Shown: positions 9,183 to 19,431, counted from the stretch's first letter. The stretch is DNA of 64,000 nucleotides from Kaistia dalseonensis (GCF_030814715.1 NZ_JAUSVO010000007.1:248001-312000), one strand, 5' to 3'. Numbers and translations: made by a program. The notes: generated by a model from the letters alone, not told the origin.

Positions 9183-10244
9183 ATGGGTGAGAAATCGCAT
9201 CAAGGAGCCGGCGGATCGATGAGGCGTGCCGTGACGATTCAGGACGTGGCGCGTCGCGCTGGCGTCTCCACAGCCACGGTAAGCCGCGCTTTGGCGCTGC
9301 CCGACCAGGTCACGGATGCAACGCGCCAGTCGGTGATGTCGGCGATCCGGGAGACCGGCTACACGCCCAATGCTGCAGCGCGGTCACTTCGGGCCAAATC
9401 CACCAAAATGGTGCTGGTGCTGCTGCCCGGGATCGGCAATTCCTTCTTCACGCCGGTCCTCAACGCGCTGGAAGAGGTGTTCTCCGAGGGCGGCTACGGC
9501 GTGCTGATCGGCTATACGCGGCAGAATCGGAGCCGGGAGACCCATTATGCGCGGGTCATTCGGGCGGGGCAGGTGGATGGCGTCCTCGTCGTGACCGGCA
9601 ATGTCCCGCGCGATGAGGAGTTCGTGGCCGTGCCGGCGACGGTGCCGATGTCGCTGATGTTCTCGGAGCTTCCCGGCACGGCGCAGTTCTCGGTCTTCGA
9701 CGTCGCCAACCGGACGGCTTCGGCGACGATGGTTCGTTACCTGATCGAGCAGGGGCACCGGCGGATCGCCTGCATCCCGGGCGCCGAGGGCAGCCTCGAA
9801 TCGGATGAGCGTCTCGCGGGTTATCAAGAAGCGCTCTCGGCCGCCGGACTGCCGATCGATCCCGATCTCATCTGGCGCGGTGCATCCAATTTCGATTTCA
9901 TATCGGGCGAACGGGCGGCGGCACGCTATTTCGCCCTCGCGGAGAAGCCGACCGCGGTGTTCGCCGCCGCCGACGAAATCGCACTGGGCTTCATGCGCGC
10001 GTTGAAGAACCACGGGATCCGTATTCCCGAGGATGTGTCCGTCGTCGGCTTCGATGACACCGAATATGCGGTCCATTACGATCCGGCGCTCACGACCATG
10101 CGCCAGCCGCGCACGGAAATGGGGCGCCTCGCCGCCCGAGACCTGTTGCGCCGGATGGAAGCGAAAGGTGAGGCCGTGCCGACCTCGCATGTGCGGCTGC
10201 CCTGTGAGCTCGTGATCCGCGAGAGCGTACGTCCGCTCGTGTAG
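9183..10244 (+). CDS. LacI family transcriptional regulator of the sugar operon
   Basis: 353 residues from ATG 9183; an alternative ATG at 9219 has AAGGAG 11 bases upstream and would give 341. The N-terminal HTH reads TIQDVARRAGVSTATVSRAL, followed by the hinge (NAAARSLRAKST) and a periplasmic-binding-like sensor domain ending in the usual GFDDTEYA segment and a LLRRM helix. It is transcribed away from the sugar ABC operon with the palindromic operator between them. Likely represses uptake and catabolism until the sugar or a derivative binds. Confidence 0.9.
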   Translation: MGEKSHQGAGGSMRRAVTIQDVARRAGVSTATVSRALALPDQVTDATRQSVMSAIRETGYTPNAAARSLRAKSTKMVLVLLPGIGNSFFTPVLNALEEVFSEGGYGVLIGYTRQNRSRETHYARVIRAGQVDGVLVVTGNVPRDEEFVAVPATVPMSLMFSELPGTAQFSVFDVANRTASATMVRYLIEQGHRRIACIPGAEGSLESDERLAGYQEALSAAGLPIDPDLIWRGASNFDFISGERAAARYFALAEKPTAVFAAADEIALGFMRALKNHGIRIPEDVSVVGFDDTEYAVHYDPALTTMRQPRTEMGRLAARDLLRRMEAKGEAVPTSHVRLPCELVIRESVRPLV

Positions 10245-10250
10245 AGACCG

Positions 10251-10748
10251 TCAGGAGACGAAGAAGGCCGGGTGAAAGGCGATGCAGCCAACCGGTCGAT
10301 ATTCGTCGAACGAGCGGGCGAGGACGTGTTCGTCCGGTACGCCCTCGGTGACCAGTTGCGGGACGGTGACGAAACCGAACCGCCCATAATAGCGATGGTC
10401 GCCGGCAAGCACGCAGCCATGGGCGCCTGTCGCCTCCAGCATCTTGAGGCCGGTCGTGACGAGAGCCGTGCCGATCCCTTGCCTTTGGCGATCGGGCCGT
10501 ACCGAGAGCGGGCCCAGCGCATACCAGGCGATGCTGCCGTCGGCGATCGTCACGGGCGAAAAGGCGACATGGCCAACGATCTCGCCCTTATCCTCCGCGA
10601 CGAGCGAGATCGTCAGTGCATTCGCGGCGCGGAGCGCGTCGATGATCCGGTGCTCAGTCTGGTTGCTATAGGGATGGCCAGCGAAGGCCGCCTTGGTGAT
10701 ATCGGAAATGGCGGCGCGATCCGCTTCGGTCTCCGGACGTATGATCAT
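10251..10748 (-). CDS. GNAT family N-acetyltransferase
   Basis: 165 residues. It has the GNAT fold with the acetyl-CoA motif A segment VRPDRQRQGIGTALV and a YYGRFGF block near the C-terminus, typical of YhbS-like members. The substrate is unknown. It converges on the lacI-type gene with a 6-bp gap and lies 19 bp downstream of the ABC-F gene on the same strand, so it may be cotranscribed with it. Confidence 0.82.
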   Translation of the reverse strand: MIIRPETEADRAAISDITKAAFAGHPYSNQTEHRIIDALRAANALTISLVAEDKGEIVGHVAFSPVTIADGSIAWYALGPLSVRPDRQRQGIGTALVTTGLKMLEATGAHGCVLAGDHRYYGRFGFVTVPQLVTEGVPDEHVLARSFDEYRPVGCIAFHPAFFVS

Positions 10749-10767
10749 CGCTCAGCATCCTCCCTGC

Positions 10768-12573
10768 TTAAGCGCCCAGTTCTTCCCGCAACATTTCGAG
10801 TGTGAGCCATTCCTCCTCGGCCGTCTCGCGCTCGGCTTGCGCCGCGGCAAGTCGCGCATTGGCTGTGTCGAACGCCTTGCGGTCGCTGGCAAACAGGTTC
10901 GGCTTTGCCAGCGTCGCCTCGAGCTTCGCGATCTCGGCCGTGAGCTTCTCGATTGTCTTCGGCAGCGTCTCGAGCGCGTGCTTCTGCTTGAAGGAGAGCT
11001 TGGCCTTTCCGACGGCTGGCCGTTCGGCCTGAGACTTCTTCTCCGCGTTGCGCTCGGCCTTGCCGCTGCTGCGCGCCGGTGCCGCCGCTCCGCGCTGCGC
11101 GAGCATGTCGGTGTAGCCGCCGGCATAGTCGGTCCACTTGCCGTCGCCTTCGGCGAGGATGATCGAAGTCGCTACGCGGTCGAGGAAGTCGCGATCATGG
11201 CTCACGAGCAGGATCGTGCCCGTATAGTCGTCGAGCATCTCTTCCAGGAGATCGAGTGTTTCGAGATCGAGATCGTTGGTCGGCTCGTCGAGGACCAGCA
11301 GGTTCGAAGGCCGGGCCAGCGCACGGGCGAGCATCAGTCGACCCCGCTCGCCACCGGAAAGCGCGGTGATCGGCGCGCGGGCCTGCTCGGGCGTGAACAG
11401 GAAGTCACGCATATAGCCGATGACGTGTCGCGCCTCGCCATTGACGATGACCGTATCGCCGCGACCGTCCGTCAGCGCGTCGGCGAGGCGAAGATTGGGG
11501 TCGAGGCTTTCGCGACGCTGGTCGAGCGTGACCATCTGCAGATTGGTGCCGAGCTTGATCGTGCCGCTGTCGGGCGCGAGTACGCCGGTCAGCAGATTGA
11601 GCAGCGTCGTCTTGCCGGCGCCATTGGCCCCGACGAGGCCGATGCGGTCGCCGCGCTGGATGCGGGTCGAGAAATCCTTGACGATCGGGCGTTCGCCGAA
11701 GCTTTTCGAGACATCGAAAGCTTCAACCACCGCCTTGCCGGAGACGTCGCCTTCGGTGGCGAGCAGCTTGACTGAACCGACCGCCTTGCGCTGGTCCCGA
11801 CGCTCCTGGCGCAGGCCTTCCAGCTTGCGCAGGCGGCCCATATTGCGCTTGCGCCGCGCCGTGACGCCGTAGCGGACCCAATCAAGCTCCTGGCTGATCT
11901 TGCGATCGAGCCGTTCGCGCTCCTTCTCCTCTTCGTGCAGCACGTCGTCGCGCCAGTTCTCGAAGGCGGCGAAGCCCTGGTCGAGCCGACGCGTCGTGCC
12001 GCGGTCGAGCCAGAGCGTGGCGCGCGACAGCCGTTCCAGAAAGCGGCGATCATGGCTGATCAGCACGAGTGCCGAACGCATCGACTTCAGCGTCTCTTCC
12101 AGCCACTCGATCGCAGGCAGGTCGAGATGGTTGGTCGGCTCGTCGAGGAGCAGCACGTCCGGCTCGGGCGCAATGACGCGGGCGAGCGCAGCGCGGCGTG
12201 CCTCGCCGCCGGAGAGTCGGTCCGGCTTCTCCTCGCCCGTGAGGCCGAGCGCCTCGAGCAGCATGGTCGCGCGGTGCGGGTCGTCCCCCGGCCCGAGACC
12301 CGCCTCGACATAGGCGCGGGTATTGGCGAAGGCGGAAAGGTCCGGCTCCTGCGGCAGGTAGCGCAGCGTCGCCCCCGGCTGGACGAAGCGCGTGCCCGCA
12401 TCGGCCTCGATCATGCCGGCCGCGATCTTCAGCAAGGTCGATTTGCCGGAGCCGTTCCGTCCAACGAAGCAGAGGCGTTCGCCGGCTGAGACCGAAAGCG
12501 TCGCATTCTCGATCAGCGGTCGGCCGCCGAAGGAGAGACGAATATCCTGAAGGAGAAGAAGAGGAGGAGCCAT
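10768..12573 (-). CDS. ABC-F family ATPase (Uup-like)
   Basis: 601 residues from ATG 12573; a TTG at 12609 would add 12. Two ABC cassettes in one chain, with no membrane segment: the first has GRNGSGKST, LSGGEARR and LLLDEPTNHLD; the second has GANGAGKTT, LSGGERGR and LVLDEPTNDLD. They are joined by a charged linker and followed by a C-terminal coiled coil (about 530-601), the Uup arrangement. ABC-F proteins act on ribosomes or, for Uup, also on branched DNA intermediates. Divergent from the ECF sigma gene. Confidence 0.88.
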   Translation of the reverse strand: MAPPLLLLQDIRLSFGGRPLIENATLSVSAGERLCFVGRNGSGKSTLLKIAAGMIEADAGTRFVQPGATLRYLPQEPDLSAFANTRAYVEAGLGPGDDPHRATMLLEALGLTGEEKPDRLSGGEARRAALARVIAPEPDVLLLDEPTNHLDLPAIEWLEETLKSMRSALVLISHDRRFLERLSRATLWLDRGTTRRLDQGFAAFENWRDDVLHEEEKERERLDRKISQELDWVRYGVTARRKRNMGRLRKLEGLRQERRDQRKAVGSVKLLATEGDVSGKAVVEAFDVSKSFGERPIVKDFSTRIQRGDRIGLVGANGAGKTTLLNLLTGVLAPDSGTIKLGTNLQMVTLDQRRESLDPNLRLADALTDGRGDTVIVNGEARHVIGYMRDFLFTPEQARAPITALSGGERGRLMLARALARPSNLLVLDEPTNDLDLETLDLLEEMLDDYTGTILLVSHDRDFLDRVATSIILAEGDGKWTDYAGGYTDMLAQRGAAAPARSSGKAERNAEKKSQAERPAVGKAKLSFKQKHALETLPKTIEKLTAEIAKLEATLAKPNLFASDRKAFDTANARLAAAQAERETAEEEWLTLEMLREELGA

Positions 12574-12709
12574 GGGGCCGGATGTATCGGGCGAACCGCC
12601 GCCGGGCAAGCGGAACAGCAGCGTTTCGCGCGATCATCGATGAGACCATGGTCGAACGACCGGAATTGCCCTAATTTGCGGCTGAATTGTTCCGGCCGGG
12701 AGGACCGTT

Positions 12710-13279
12710 TTGCTCGGATCGACATCGGACGGGGCGCCGCAGGGCGAACTCGTGACCCTCATGGCCGCCGTGGCGTCACGAAACGAGGCAGCGTTCAAGA
12801 CGCTCTATGAGCGGACTTCCGCGAAACTTTTCGCCGTGGTGCGGCGTATCTCGGTCAGTGAGGCAGCGGCCGAAGAGGCCCTGCAGGAGGCCTGGGTCAG
12901 GATCTGGAATAACGCTGACCGTTTCGATCCGGCTGTTGCGTCGCCCATCACATGGATGACGACGATCGCGCGCCATACGGCCATCGATTCCGTGCGGCGC
13001 GGGGCGGAGCGTGTCTCCGCAACCGCGATCGAGATCGACGAGGAACTGGCGGAGAAATTGCCGGCTCCGGGAGCGACCGCCGATGGCCTGGGAGGGCCGC
13101 ACTTGCGGCGCTGCCTCGATGGATTGGAAGCGGACCGAAGGGGCATGGTCCTGCTGGCATATTGTTACGGCTGGAGCCGGGAGGAACTGTCCCGTCGCTT
13201 CGACCGGCCTGTCGCGACGGTCAAGACCGTTCTGCGCCGGAGCCTGATCGCCTTGAAGGAGTGCCTCGGTGGCCGTTGA
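12710..13279 (+). CDS. ECF sigma-70 family RNA polymerase sigma factor (SigK-like), TTG start
   Basis: 189 residues from TTG 12710, which is supported by GGGAGG six bases upstream. Sigma region 2 spans roughly residues 25-95 (ALQEAWVRIWNNADRFDP, then SPITWMTTIARHTAIDSVRR). Region 4 is near 135-185 (YGWSREELSRRFDRPVATVK). The adjacent gene encodes an RskA-like membrane anti-sigma factor overlapping by 11 bp, the classic ECF pair. The sigma is presumably held at the membrane and released by a stress signal. Confidence 0.9.
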   Translation: MLGSTSDGAPQGELVTLMAAVASRNEAAFKTLYERTSAKLFAVVRRISVSEAAAEEALQEAWVRIWNNADRFDPAVASPITWMTTIARHTAIDSVRRGAERVSATAIEIDEELAEKLPAPGATADGLGGPHLRRCLDGLEADRRGMVLLAYCYGWSREELSRRFDRPVATVKTVLRRSLIALKECLGGR

Positions 13280-13958
13280 CGACGACATTGAAGGATTGGC
13301 CGCGGAATATGTTCTCGGAACGCTCGACCCGTCGGAGCGACGGGACGTCGAGGCCCGTATCGAACGCGATCCAGCCTTGGCCGTCGCGGTCGGTGGCTGG
13401 GCCGGCCGGCTTCAGCCGCTGGCAGATCTGGCGGGTGAGATCCCGCCGCCGGTCTCGGCCTGGAAATCCATCCTTGCCCGTATTCGTGATGCTGGCGAGG
13501 CAGGCCGCGTCCTGGTGCTGGAACGGACAGTTCGGCGCTGGCGCCTGGCGACGGTGGGCGTCGGCATCGCGGCCGCCGTGCTGGCCGTCATCGTTGGCAG
13601 TGATCGGCTCGTGCCGCCTCCGCCCGCGCCCGGCCTCAGTTACGTCGCCGTGCTGAATGGCGAGGCGGGGCAGCCGGCATTCGTCGCAGCAGTCGATACC
13701 GGCAGTGGAACGATCCGCCTGCGCCGCATCGGCGAGGCGCCGCCGCCGGACAAGAGCTATGAATTGTGGCAGGTGCCGGCGTCAGGGCCGACCGTATCGA
13801 TGGGTGTCGCCGACAATCTGAGCGATCTGAAGAAGCTCAACGTCTCCCTCAAGGATGGCGAAAAGCTCGCCATCTCGCTCGAGCCGAAGGGTGGTTCGCC
13901 GACTGGGCAGGCGACGGGACCGATCGTCTATGTCGGCGCGCTGCTGCCGGCCGAATAG
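13269..13958 (+). CDS. Anti-sigma factor, RskA-like membrane protein
   Basis: 229 residues from GTG 13269, inside the end of the sigma gene (11-bp overlap), indicating coupled translation. The N-terminal cytosolic segment has the anti-sigma signature (AAEYVLGTLDPSERRDVEAR). A single membrane helix lies near 95-117 (VGIAAAVLAVIVG), and the periplasmic RskA domain follows (YVAVLNGEAGQPAFVA and SYELWQVPASG). RskA proteins sequester SigK-type sigma factors and are degraded by regulated proteolysis. Confidence 0.88.
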   Translation: MAVDDDIEGLAAEYVLGTLDPSERRDVEARIERDPALAVAVGGWAGRLQPLADLAGEIPPPVSAWKSILARIRDAGEAGRVLVLERTVRRWRLATVGVGIAAAVLAVIVGSDRLVPPPPAPGLSYVAVLNGEAGQPAFVAAVDTGSGTIRLRRIGEAPPPDKSYELWQVPASGPTVSMGVADNLSDLKKLNVSLKDGEKLAISLEPKGGSPTGQATGPIVYVGALLPAE

Positions 13959-13975
13959 GCCGTCAGGCGACGGCC
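13958..13975. terminator. Possible bidirectional terminator hairpin over two stop codons
   Basis: GGCCGTC (13958-13964) pairs with GACGGCC (13969-13975) around an AGGC loop, starting at the anti-sigma stop codon and running into the last codons of the convergent aminotransferase. The following T-tract is short, so termination is only probable. Confidence 0.4.
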
Positions 13976-15144
13976 TTCACCCGCGTGCTGATCCACTGGC
14001 CGAGCCGCTCCAGGGCGGCGTCGAGGATTTCGTCGCGCTTCGAGAAGCAGAAGCGGACAAATTGCGTGGGCGCCGCTCCGGCATAAAAGGCGGAGACCGG
14101 CACGGCGGTGACGCCTGCCTCGATCGTCATGCGCTTGCAGAGTTCGACGTCGTCGCCCGCAAGGCCGAGCGGCGTCACGTCGGCGGTGACGAAATAGGTG
14201 CCGTCGCAGGGCGCTACAGCGAAGCCGAGATCGGCCAGCCCGGCGGAGAGCCGGTCGCGCTTTGCCGCCAGCGCGCCTGACAACTCGGCATAATAATCAT
14301 CGCCCTTGCCCAGACCGAAGGCCACGGCCTTCTGCAGGTTGGCCGGCGTCGTGAAGGTGGTGAACTGGTGCGCCTTGGCGATGGGGTCGAGCAGATGCGG
14401 CGCGGCCGTGACATAGCCGACCTTCCAGCCGGTCAGCGAAAAGGTCTTGCCGGCCGAACCGATGCGCACCGAACGCTCGCGCATACCGGGAAGCGTCATC
14501 AGCGGGATATGCGGCGCGCCGTCGAAGATGATGTGCTCATAGACTTCATCGCAGATCGCATAAGTGTCGAAGGCGACGCAGAGCTCGGCGATGAGGTTCA
14601 GCTCATCTCGCGAAAAGACCTTCGCCGCCGGGTTCATCGGATTGTTGATGAGGATTGCCTTGGTCTTGTCGGAGAAGGCGGCGGCGAGCGCGTCGCGATC
14701 GAGCTTCCATTCCGGCGGCGTCAAACGCACCAGCCGCGGAATGCCGCCGGCTCGCTTCACCAGAGGCAGGTAGCAATCATAAAGCGGCTCGATCAGCACG
14801 ACTTCGTCACCCGGCTCGATCAGGGCGGCGATGATGTCCGAGAGCGCCTCAGTCGCCCCTGATGTCACGAGCACCTCGGTCTTCCAATGGACGTCGAGGC
14901 CGTAGAAGCGCTTGTTGGAGGCGGCCACGGCCTGACGAAGCTCGGGAACGCCCATCATCGGCGGATACTGGTTCGGACCCGTGATCAGCGCGTCGGCTGC
15001 AAAGCGCCGCACGTCCTCGGGGCCGTCGACATCGGGGAAACCCTGCCCGAGATTGATGGATTGATGTTCGATCGCCAGCCGCGACATGACCTCGAAGATC
15101 GTCGTGGGCAGACCGGTATAGACAGCGTTGGTGGACTTCATCAT
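13963..15144 (-). CDS. PLP-dependent class I/II aminotransferase
   Basis: 393 residues from ATG 15144; the next codon (15141) is also ATG and is better spaced from the upstream GGAG, so the first Met may not be used. Fold-type I aminotransferase blocks: NLGQGFPD near the N-terminus, NNPMNPAAKVF, YAICDEVYEHI, and the PLP lysine in SAGKTFSLTGWKVGY. It resembles kynurenine/methionine aminotransferase-like enzymes. The amino donor is not determinable. Convergent with the sigma/anti-sigma pair. Confidence 0.88.
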   Translation of the reverse strand: MMKSTNAVYTGLPTTIFEVMSRLAIEHQSINLGQGFPDVDGPEDVRRFAADALITGPNQYPPMMGVPELRQAVAASNKRFYGLDVHWKTEVLVTSGATEALSDIIAALIEPGDEVVLIEPLYDCYLPLVKRAGGIPRLVRLTPPEWKLDRDALAAAFSDKTKAILINNPMNPAAKVFSRDELNLIAELCVAFDTYAICDEVYEHIIFDGAPHIPLMTLPGMRERSVRIGSAGKTFSLTGWKVGYVTAAPHLLDPIAKAHQFTTFTTPANLQKAVAFGLGKGDDYYAELSGALAAKRDRLSAGLADLGFAVAPCDGTYFVTADVTPLGLAGDDVELCKRMTIEAGVTAVPVSAFYAGAAPTQFVRFCFSKRDEILDAALERLGQWISTRVKAVA

Positions 15145-15515
15145 GCGCTCCGCTGGGCCGCGGGACATTATGGCGGCTATGCGAAGGGTGCAAGCAAAGC
15201 CATGGCGCGAATGGCTCGTTTGCGAGCAAGGCATTCGGATTGGCTCGTGTGGCGATCACGGCGTCGTGATCGCATCTTTTTCCGGCCGATGAAACCGTTC
15301 TCCGTAGCGCTCGTATAAATCGATGTAGGAAGCGTAACCGAGAATAAATCAGGACAGTCAGGAAGTTCAGTTTCGGTGGACGTCGATTGAAATCGATGGT
15401 TCCCCATGGGGAAACCGTTGCCTGAACAATGAATGTTCGGATCAAGTCCGATTGCCGCTTCATGATTTGAGAATGGTCATTAATGACCGCAAATATCACC
15501 GAAGGAGAGCTCGCC
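15145..15515. promoter_or_regulatory. Divergent promoter region with perfect palindromes
   Basis: This 371-bp gene-free stretch lies between the aminotransferase and fasciclin genes. It contains TTCCCCATGGGGAA (15400-15413) and GGTCATTAATGACC (15475-15488), both perfect 14-bp palindromes, and a GAACA/TGTTC inverted repeat (15424-15428/15434-15438). The second palindrome ends 27 bp before the fasciclin start, a position suited to an operator. The binding factors are unknown. Confidence 0.5.
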
Positions 15516-16088
<573 letters not shown>

Positions 16089-16283
16089 TCTTTTCGATCA
16101 TCCCGATCTGGCCAACCATACGGTCAGCGAGAGGGAAGGACCGGCGATGTCGGTTCTTCCAACTTATTTTTGCGATCCGTGAAACCAGTCCCGCGTCGGC
16201 GCGTATTAGGAGTGAGTTGGCCGTATGCTGCTCGACCCTGCGCCAGTATCTCGGTCTTGCCTGGCCGAAATCGATGCGCAAGA

Positions 16284-16330
16284 GTGCCGCCCCTGATGCC
16301 CCCGCCTTGAGGGGCGGCACTTCTTTTTTT
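16284..16330 (+). terminator. Strong intrinsic terminator on the plus strand
   Basis: GTGCCGCCCC (16284-16293) pairs perfectly with GGGGCGGCAC (16311-16320) around a 17-nt loop and is followed by TTCTTTTTTT. It lies almost 200 bp beyond the fasciclin stop with no convincing gene between, so it ends either a long 3' untranslated region or a small RNA. Confidence 0.8.
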
Positions 16331-16386
16331 ATTCAAGGTCAATGGGTTGGCTGGATCGCGCTCAGTGCGCCGCCAGCCGCTCCCTG

Positions 16387-16794
16387 TCAGTACGTCATCG
16401 TCGGCGGCAGGGTCTTGGCTTCCTCGATCCAATCCGCGACCTGCTTCTCGGACGGAAGCTGGCGCACCAGTTTCTTCGCCGTATTGATCTCGGCCATCTT
16501 GGCCGTGAGGTTATCGGCGCGGCGCGTCTTCAGCTCCTTGACCGTATCGACACCTGCGGCCTCAAGTAGTTCCGAGTATTCCTCGGCCACACCTTTGATG
16601 CGCATGAGATCGGCCATATTGGTCCATTTCAGGATCCGCGGCTCTTCGATACCGGACTTCTCGGCAAGTGTCTTGCGCCCTTTGGGGTCCTTGCCCGCTT
16701 CGAGCAATGCGCCGGTCGTCGTGATTCCGGCGGCCTTGAGCTTATCGGCATATGCCGGTCCGATACCTTCGATATCCTTGATCGGATAAGACAT
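16387..16794 (-). CDS. DUF4332-type helix-hairpin-helix protein
   Basis: 135 residues, no signal peptide or membrane segment. Two helix-hairpin-helix-like repeats are visible: IEGIGPAYADKLKAAGI at the N-terminus and MRIKGVAEEYSELLEAAGV in the middle. This is the pattern of DUF4332, related to non-specific DNA-binding HhH folds. Function unknown; a nucleic-acid role is inferred from fold only. Monocistronic and divergent from the HerA-like ATPase gene. Confidence 0.75.
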   Translation of the reverse strand: MSYPIKDIEGIGPAYADKLKAAGITTTGALLEAGKDPKGRKTLAEKSGIEEPRILKWTNMADLMRIKGVAEEYSELLEAAGVDTVKELKTRRADNLTAKMAEINTAKKLVRQLPSEKQVADWIEEAKTLPPTMTY

Positions 16795-17010
16795 TTTCTT
16801 GTCTCCCTTGCCCGAGACTCGAGCGATCGCACGGTCTCTGACAGATGTTCACCCGCCTTTGCCTTGATGGCAAGTATTGCACGTCACAACCGCCGCGGTG
16901 ACTTTCGCGACTTGCCGCGTTTGCGTCGTGCGATTGCGCTCCTGTAGACTCTTCGATGCGTTTCGTTGCCGAGACGTTGCCTTGACGTTGTCTTTGAGGA
17001 GCCGTTCCGA

Positions 17011-18597
17011 ATGCCCATGCTGCAAGCCGACAGGATCTATCTCGGGACGAGCACCAAGCCCGAATATCTGCTTCTCGGCCTCGCCAACCGGCATGGGCTG
17101 GTGACGGGAGCGACCGGCACCGGCAAGACGGTCACGCTTCAGGTTATGGCGCAGGATCTCTCGGACCACGGCGTCCCGGTCTTCTGCGCCGATATCAAGG
17201 GCGACCTCTCCGGCATCGCGATGCCCGGCGAGCCGAAGGACTCTCTCCTGAAGCGGGCGGAGGAGATCGGCTTCAAGGACGAATACAAGTTTGAGGGTTG
17301 CCCGACGATCTTCTGGGACCTGTTCGGCCAGCAGGGCCATTCGATCCGCACCACTGTCAGCGAGATGGGCCCGCTGCTGCTGGCGCGGTTCATGGATCTG
17401 AACGACGTCCAGGAAGGCGTGCTGACGATCGCCTTCCGCGTCGCCGACGAGCAGGGCCTGCTGCTCCTCGATCTCAAGGACCTGCGCGCCATGCTCGGCT
17501 ATCTCGCCGAGAACGCCGACACCATCGGCGCGAAATACGGCAACGTCAGCAAGGCATCGGTCGGCGCGATCCTCCGCCAGTTGCTGATCCTCGAAAATCA
17601 GGGCGGCGACGCGTTCTTCGGCGAGCCTGCGCTGCAGATCGCCGATCTGATGCGCACCACCGTCGATGGCCGCGGCGTCGTCAGCGTGCTCGCCGCCGAC
17701 AAGCTGATGAGCTCGCCGCGCCTCTATGCGACGTTCCTGCTCTGGCTGATGTCGGAGCTGTTCGAGGTCTTGCCGGAGGTCGGCGATCCTGAGAGGCCGC
17801 GCCTCGTCTTCTTTTTCGACGAAGCCCATCTGCTGTTCGACGAGGCGCCCAAGGCGCTGCTCGACAAGGTCGAGCAGGTTGTGCGGCTCATCCGCTCGAA
17901 GGGCGTCGGCGTCTATTTCGTGACGCAGAACCCGATCGACGTGCCGGAGACCGTGCTCGGCCAGCTCGGCAACCGCGTGCAGCATGCGCTGCGGGCCTTC
18001 ACGCCGCGCGACCAGAAGGCCGTCAAGGTCGCCGCCGAGACGTTCCGTCCCAACCCGGCCTTCAAGACGATGGACGCCATTACGCAGCTCGCCGTCGGCG
18101 AGGCGCTGGTCTCGACGCTGGAGCCGAAAGGCATTCCGAGCATGGTCGAGCGCACCTTCATTCGCCCGCCATCCTCCCGCATGGGGCCCGTCACCGAGGA
18201 GGAGCGGCGGCGGATCATCGCCGCGAGCCCGGTCGGGATCACCTATGACCGCACGATCGACCGGGAATCGGCCTTCGAAGTACTCGGCAAGCAGGCCGGC
18301 GAGATCGCGGCGCAGCAGGGGCAGGGCGCGCCGGCCGGCACGGACCCCAGCGCCCCGCCGGCGCCCGGCGGGTTCGATGTCGGCAACATTCTGGGCTCGC
18401 TGCTCGGCACCAATCGCCGGCGCGGCGAGCGCCTCACTGCGACACAGCGCGTCGCCCGCGAGGTCACACGCACGGTCACGAACCGCGTGGCCGGCCAGGT
18501 CGCGGCCGATGTCGGCAAGAGCATTGGCGGTTCCGTCGGCGGCTCGGTCGGTCGCGCCATCGTGAGAGGCATACTCGGCAACATTCTGCGAAGCTGA
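17011..18597 (+). CDS. HerA-like (DUF853) ATPase
   Basis: 528 residues from ATG 17011, preceded by GAGGAG nine bases upstream; an in-frame upstream extension is not needed. Walker [10 protein letters not shown] (33-41), Walker [17 protein letters not shown], and a later ARF-like segment ([16 protein letters not shown]) place it in the DUF853 branch of the HerA/FtsK superfamily. A Gly/Ser-rich low-complexity C-terminus (from about residue 430) ends in [10 protein letters not shown]. HerA relatives pump or process DNA. The cellular role of this branch is not established. Confidence 0.85.
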   Translation: MPMLQADRIYLGTSTKPEYLLLGLANRHGLVTGATGTGKTVTLQVMAQDLSDHGVPVFCADIKGDLSGIAMPGEPKDSLLKRAEEIGFKDEYKFEGCPTIFWDLFGQQGHSIRTTVSEMGPLLLARFMDLNDVQEGVLTIAFRVADEQGLLLLDLKDLRAMLGYLAENADTIGAKYGNVSKASVGAILRQLLILENQGGDAFFGEPALQIADLMRTTVDGRGVVSVLAADKLMSSPRLYATFLLWLMSELFEVLPEVGDPERPRLVFFFDEAHLLFDEAPKALLDKVEQVVRLIRSKGVGVYFVTQNPIDVPETVLGQLGNRVQHALRAFTPRDQKAVKVAAETFRPNPAFKTMDAITQLAVGEALVSTLEPKGIPSMVERTFIRPPSSRMGPVTEEERRRIIAASPVGITYDRTIDRESAFEVLGKQAGEIAAQQGQGAPAGTDPSAPPAPGGFDVGNILGSLLGTNRRRGERLTATQRVAREVTRTVTNRVAGQVAADVGKSIGGSVGGSVGRAIVRGILGNILRS

Positions 18598-18627
18598 CGG
18601 TAATCCGAAGCCAGGAGATGCTCGCCA

Positions 18628-19374
18628 ATGCGGTTCTCCATCCCTCTCGCATTGGCCGTCCTGGTTTCCGCCCCGGTGATCGCCGCCGCGCAATCGGCCG
18701 AGCCGGTCGACGTCGAGCTGGTTCTGGCCGCTGACGGATCGGGTTCGATCGACGATGACGAGCTCGCCTTGCAGCGGCGGGGCTATGCCGAGGCGGTCAC
18801 GAGCGCCGAGGTGCTGTCCGCCATTCGCGGTGGGCTGATCGGCCGGATCGCCGTCATCTATGTCGAATGGGGCGGGCCGGCCTCGCAGCACACGATCGTC
18901 GACTGGCATATCATCGAGGATCAACCGAGCGCACGGATTTTCGCCGACAAGCTCCTTTCCAGCCCGCGACAGGCCTTCGGCTATAATTCGATCTCCGGCG
19001 CCATCGCCTATGGCGCTGACCGAATCCGCGAGAACGCCTTTGACGGCCTGGCGAAGGTGATCGACGTCTCGGGCGATGGGCCGCAGATCGGTGGCCCGCC
19101 CTTGCCGGAGACGCGCGCCGCAGCGCTGGCCGAGGGCATCGTCATCAACGGCCTCGTCATCAGGCGCCCCGGCGGCTCCGTGCGCGGCGTGATGGGCGGC
19201 AGTCTGTCCGATCACTATGCCCGCGATGTCATCGGTGGCCCCGGCTCGTTCGTGGTCACGGCCGACGAGACGCGGAGCTTCGCGCAGGCCGTGCGCCAGA
19301 AGCTGGTGAAGGAGATCGCGGCGCTGGATCAGGAGTTGCAGGAGGCGCAGGAGGCGCGGACGGCCCTGGACTGA
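18628..19374 (+). CDS. DUF1194 exported von Willebrand factor A domain protein
   Basis: 248 residues with an N-terminal signal peptide (about 20 residues, ending AAAQS). A vWA fold follows whose metal-ion site DGSGS is near residue 35, with the further loop DVSGDG near residue 148. DUF1194 proteins are predicted exported vWA proteins of unknown ligand. It is 30 bp downstream of the HerA-like gene and probably cotranscribed. Confidence 0.82.
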   Translation: MRFSIPLALAVLVSAPVIAAAQSAEPVDVELVLAADGSGSIDDDELALQRRGYAEAVTSAEVLSAIRGGLIGRIAVIYVEWGGPASQHTIVDWHIIEDQPSARIFADKLLSSPRQAFGYNSISGAIAYGADRIRENAFDGLAKVIDVSGDGPQIGGPPLPETRAAALAEGIVINGLVIRRPGGSVRGVMGGSLSDHYARDVIGGPGSFVVTADETRSFAQAVRQKLVKEIAALDQELQEAQEARTALD

Positions 19375-19392
19375 TCATTGTTCCGACCCTGT

Positions 19393-19418
19393 GTAGACGC
19401 TACATTGTGGCTGTCTAC
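19393..19418. promoter_or_regulatory. Inverted repeat upstream of vapB
   Basis: GTAGAC (19393-19398) and GTCTAC (19413-19418) form an inverted repeat just before the VapB ribosome site. A TGTAG/CTACA repeat overlaps its left arm. Antitoxins of this class bind such repeats to repress their own operon, so it is a plausible VapB operator. Confidence 0.5.
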
Positions 19419-19431
19419 GCAGGAGGCTTTC

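Noticed and set aside
16849-19215. A 788-codon open frame on the minus strand across the HerA-like and vWA genes
   Set aside because: It is antisense to two genes with clear motifs and has a composition typical of GC-rich shadow frames.
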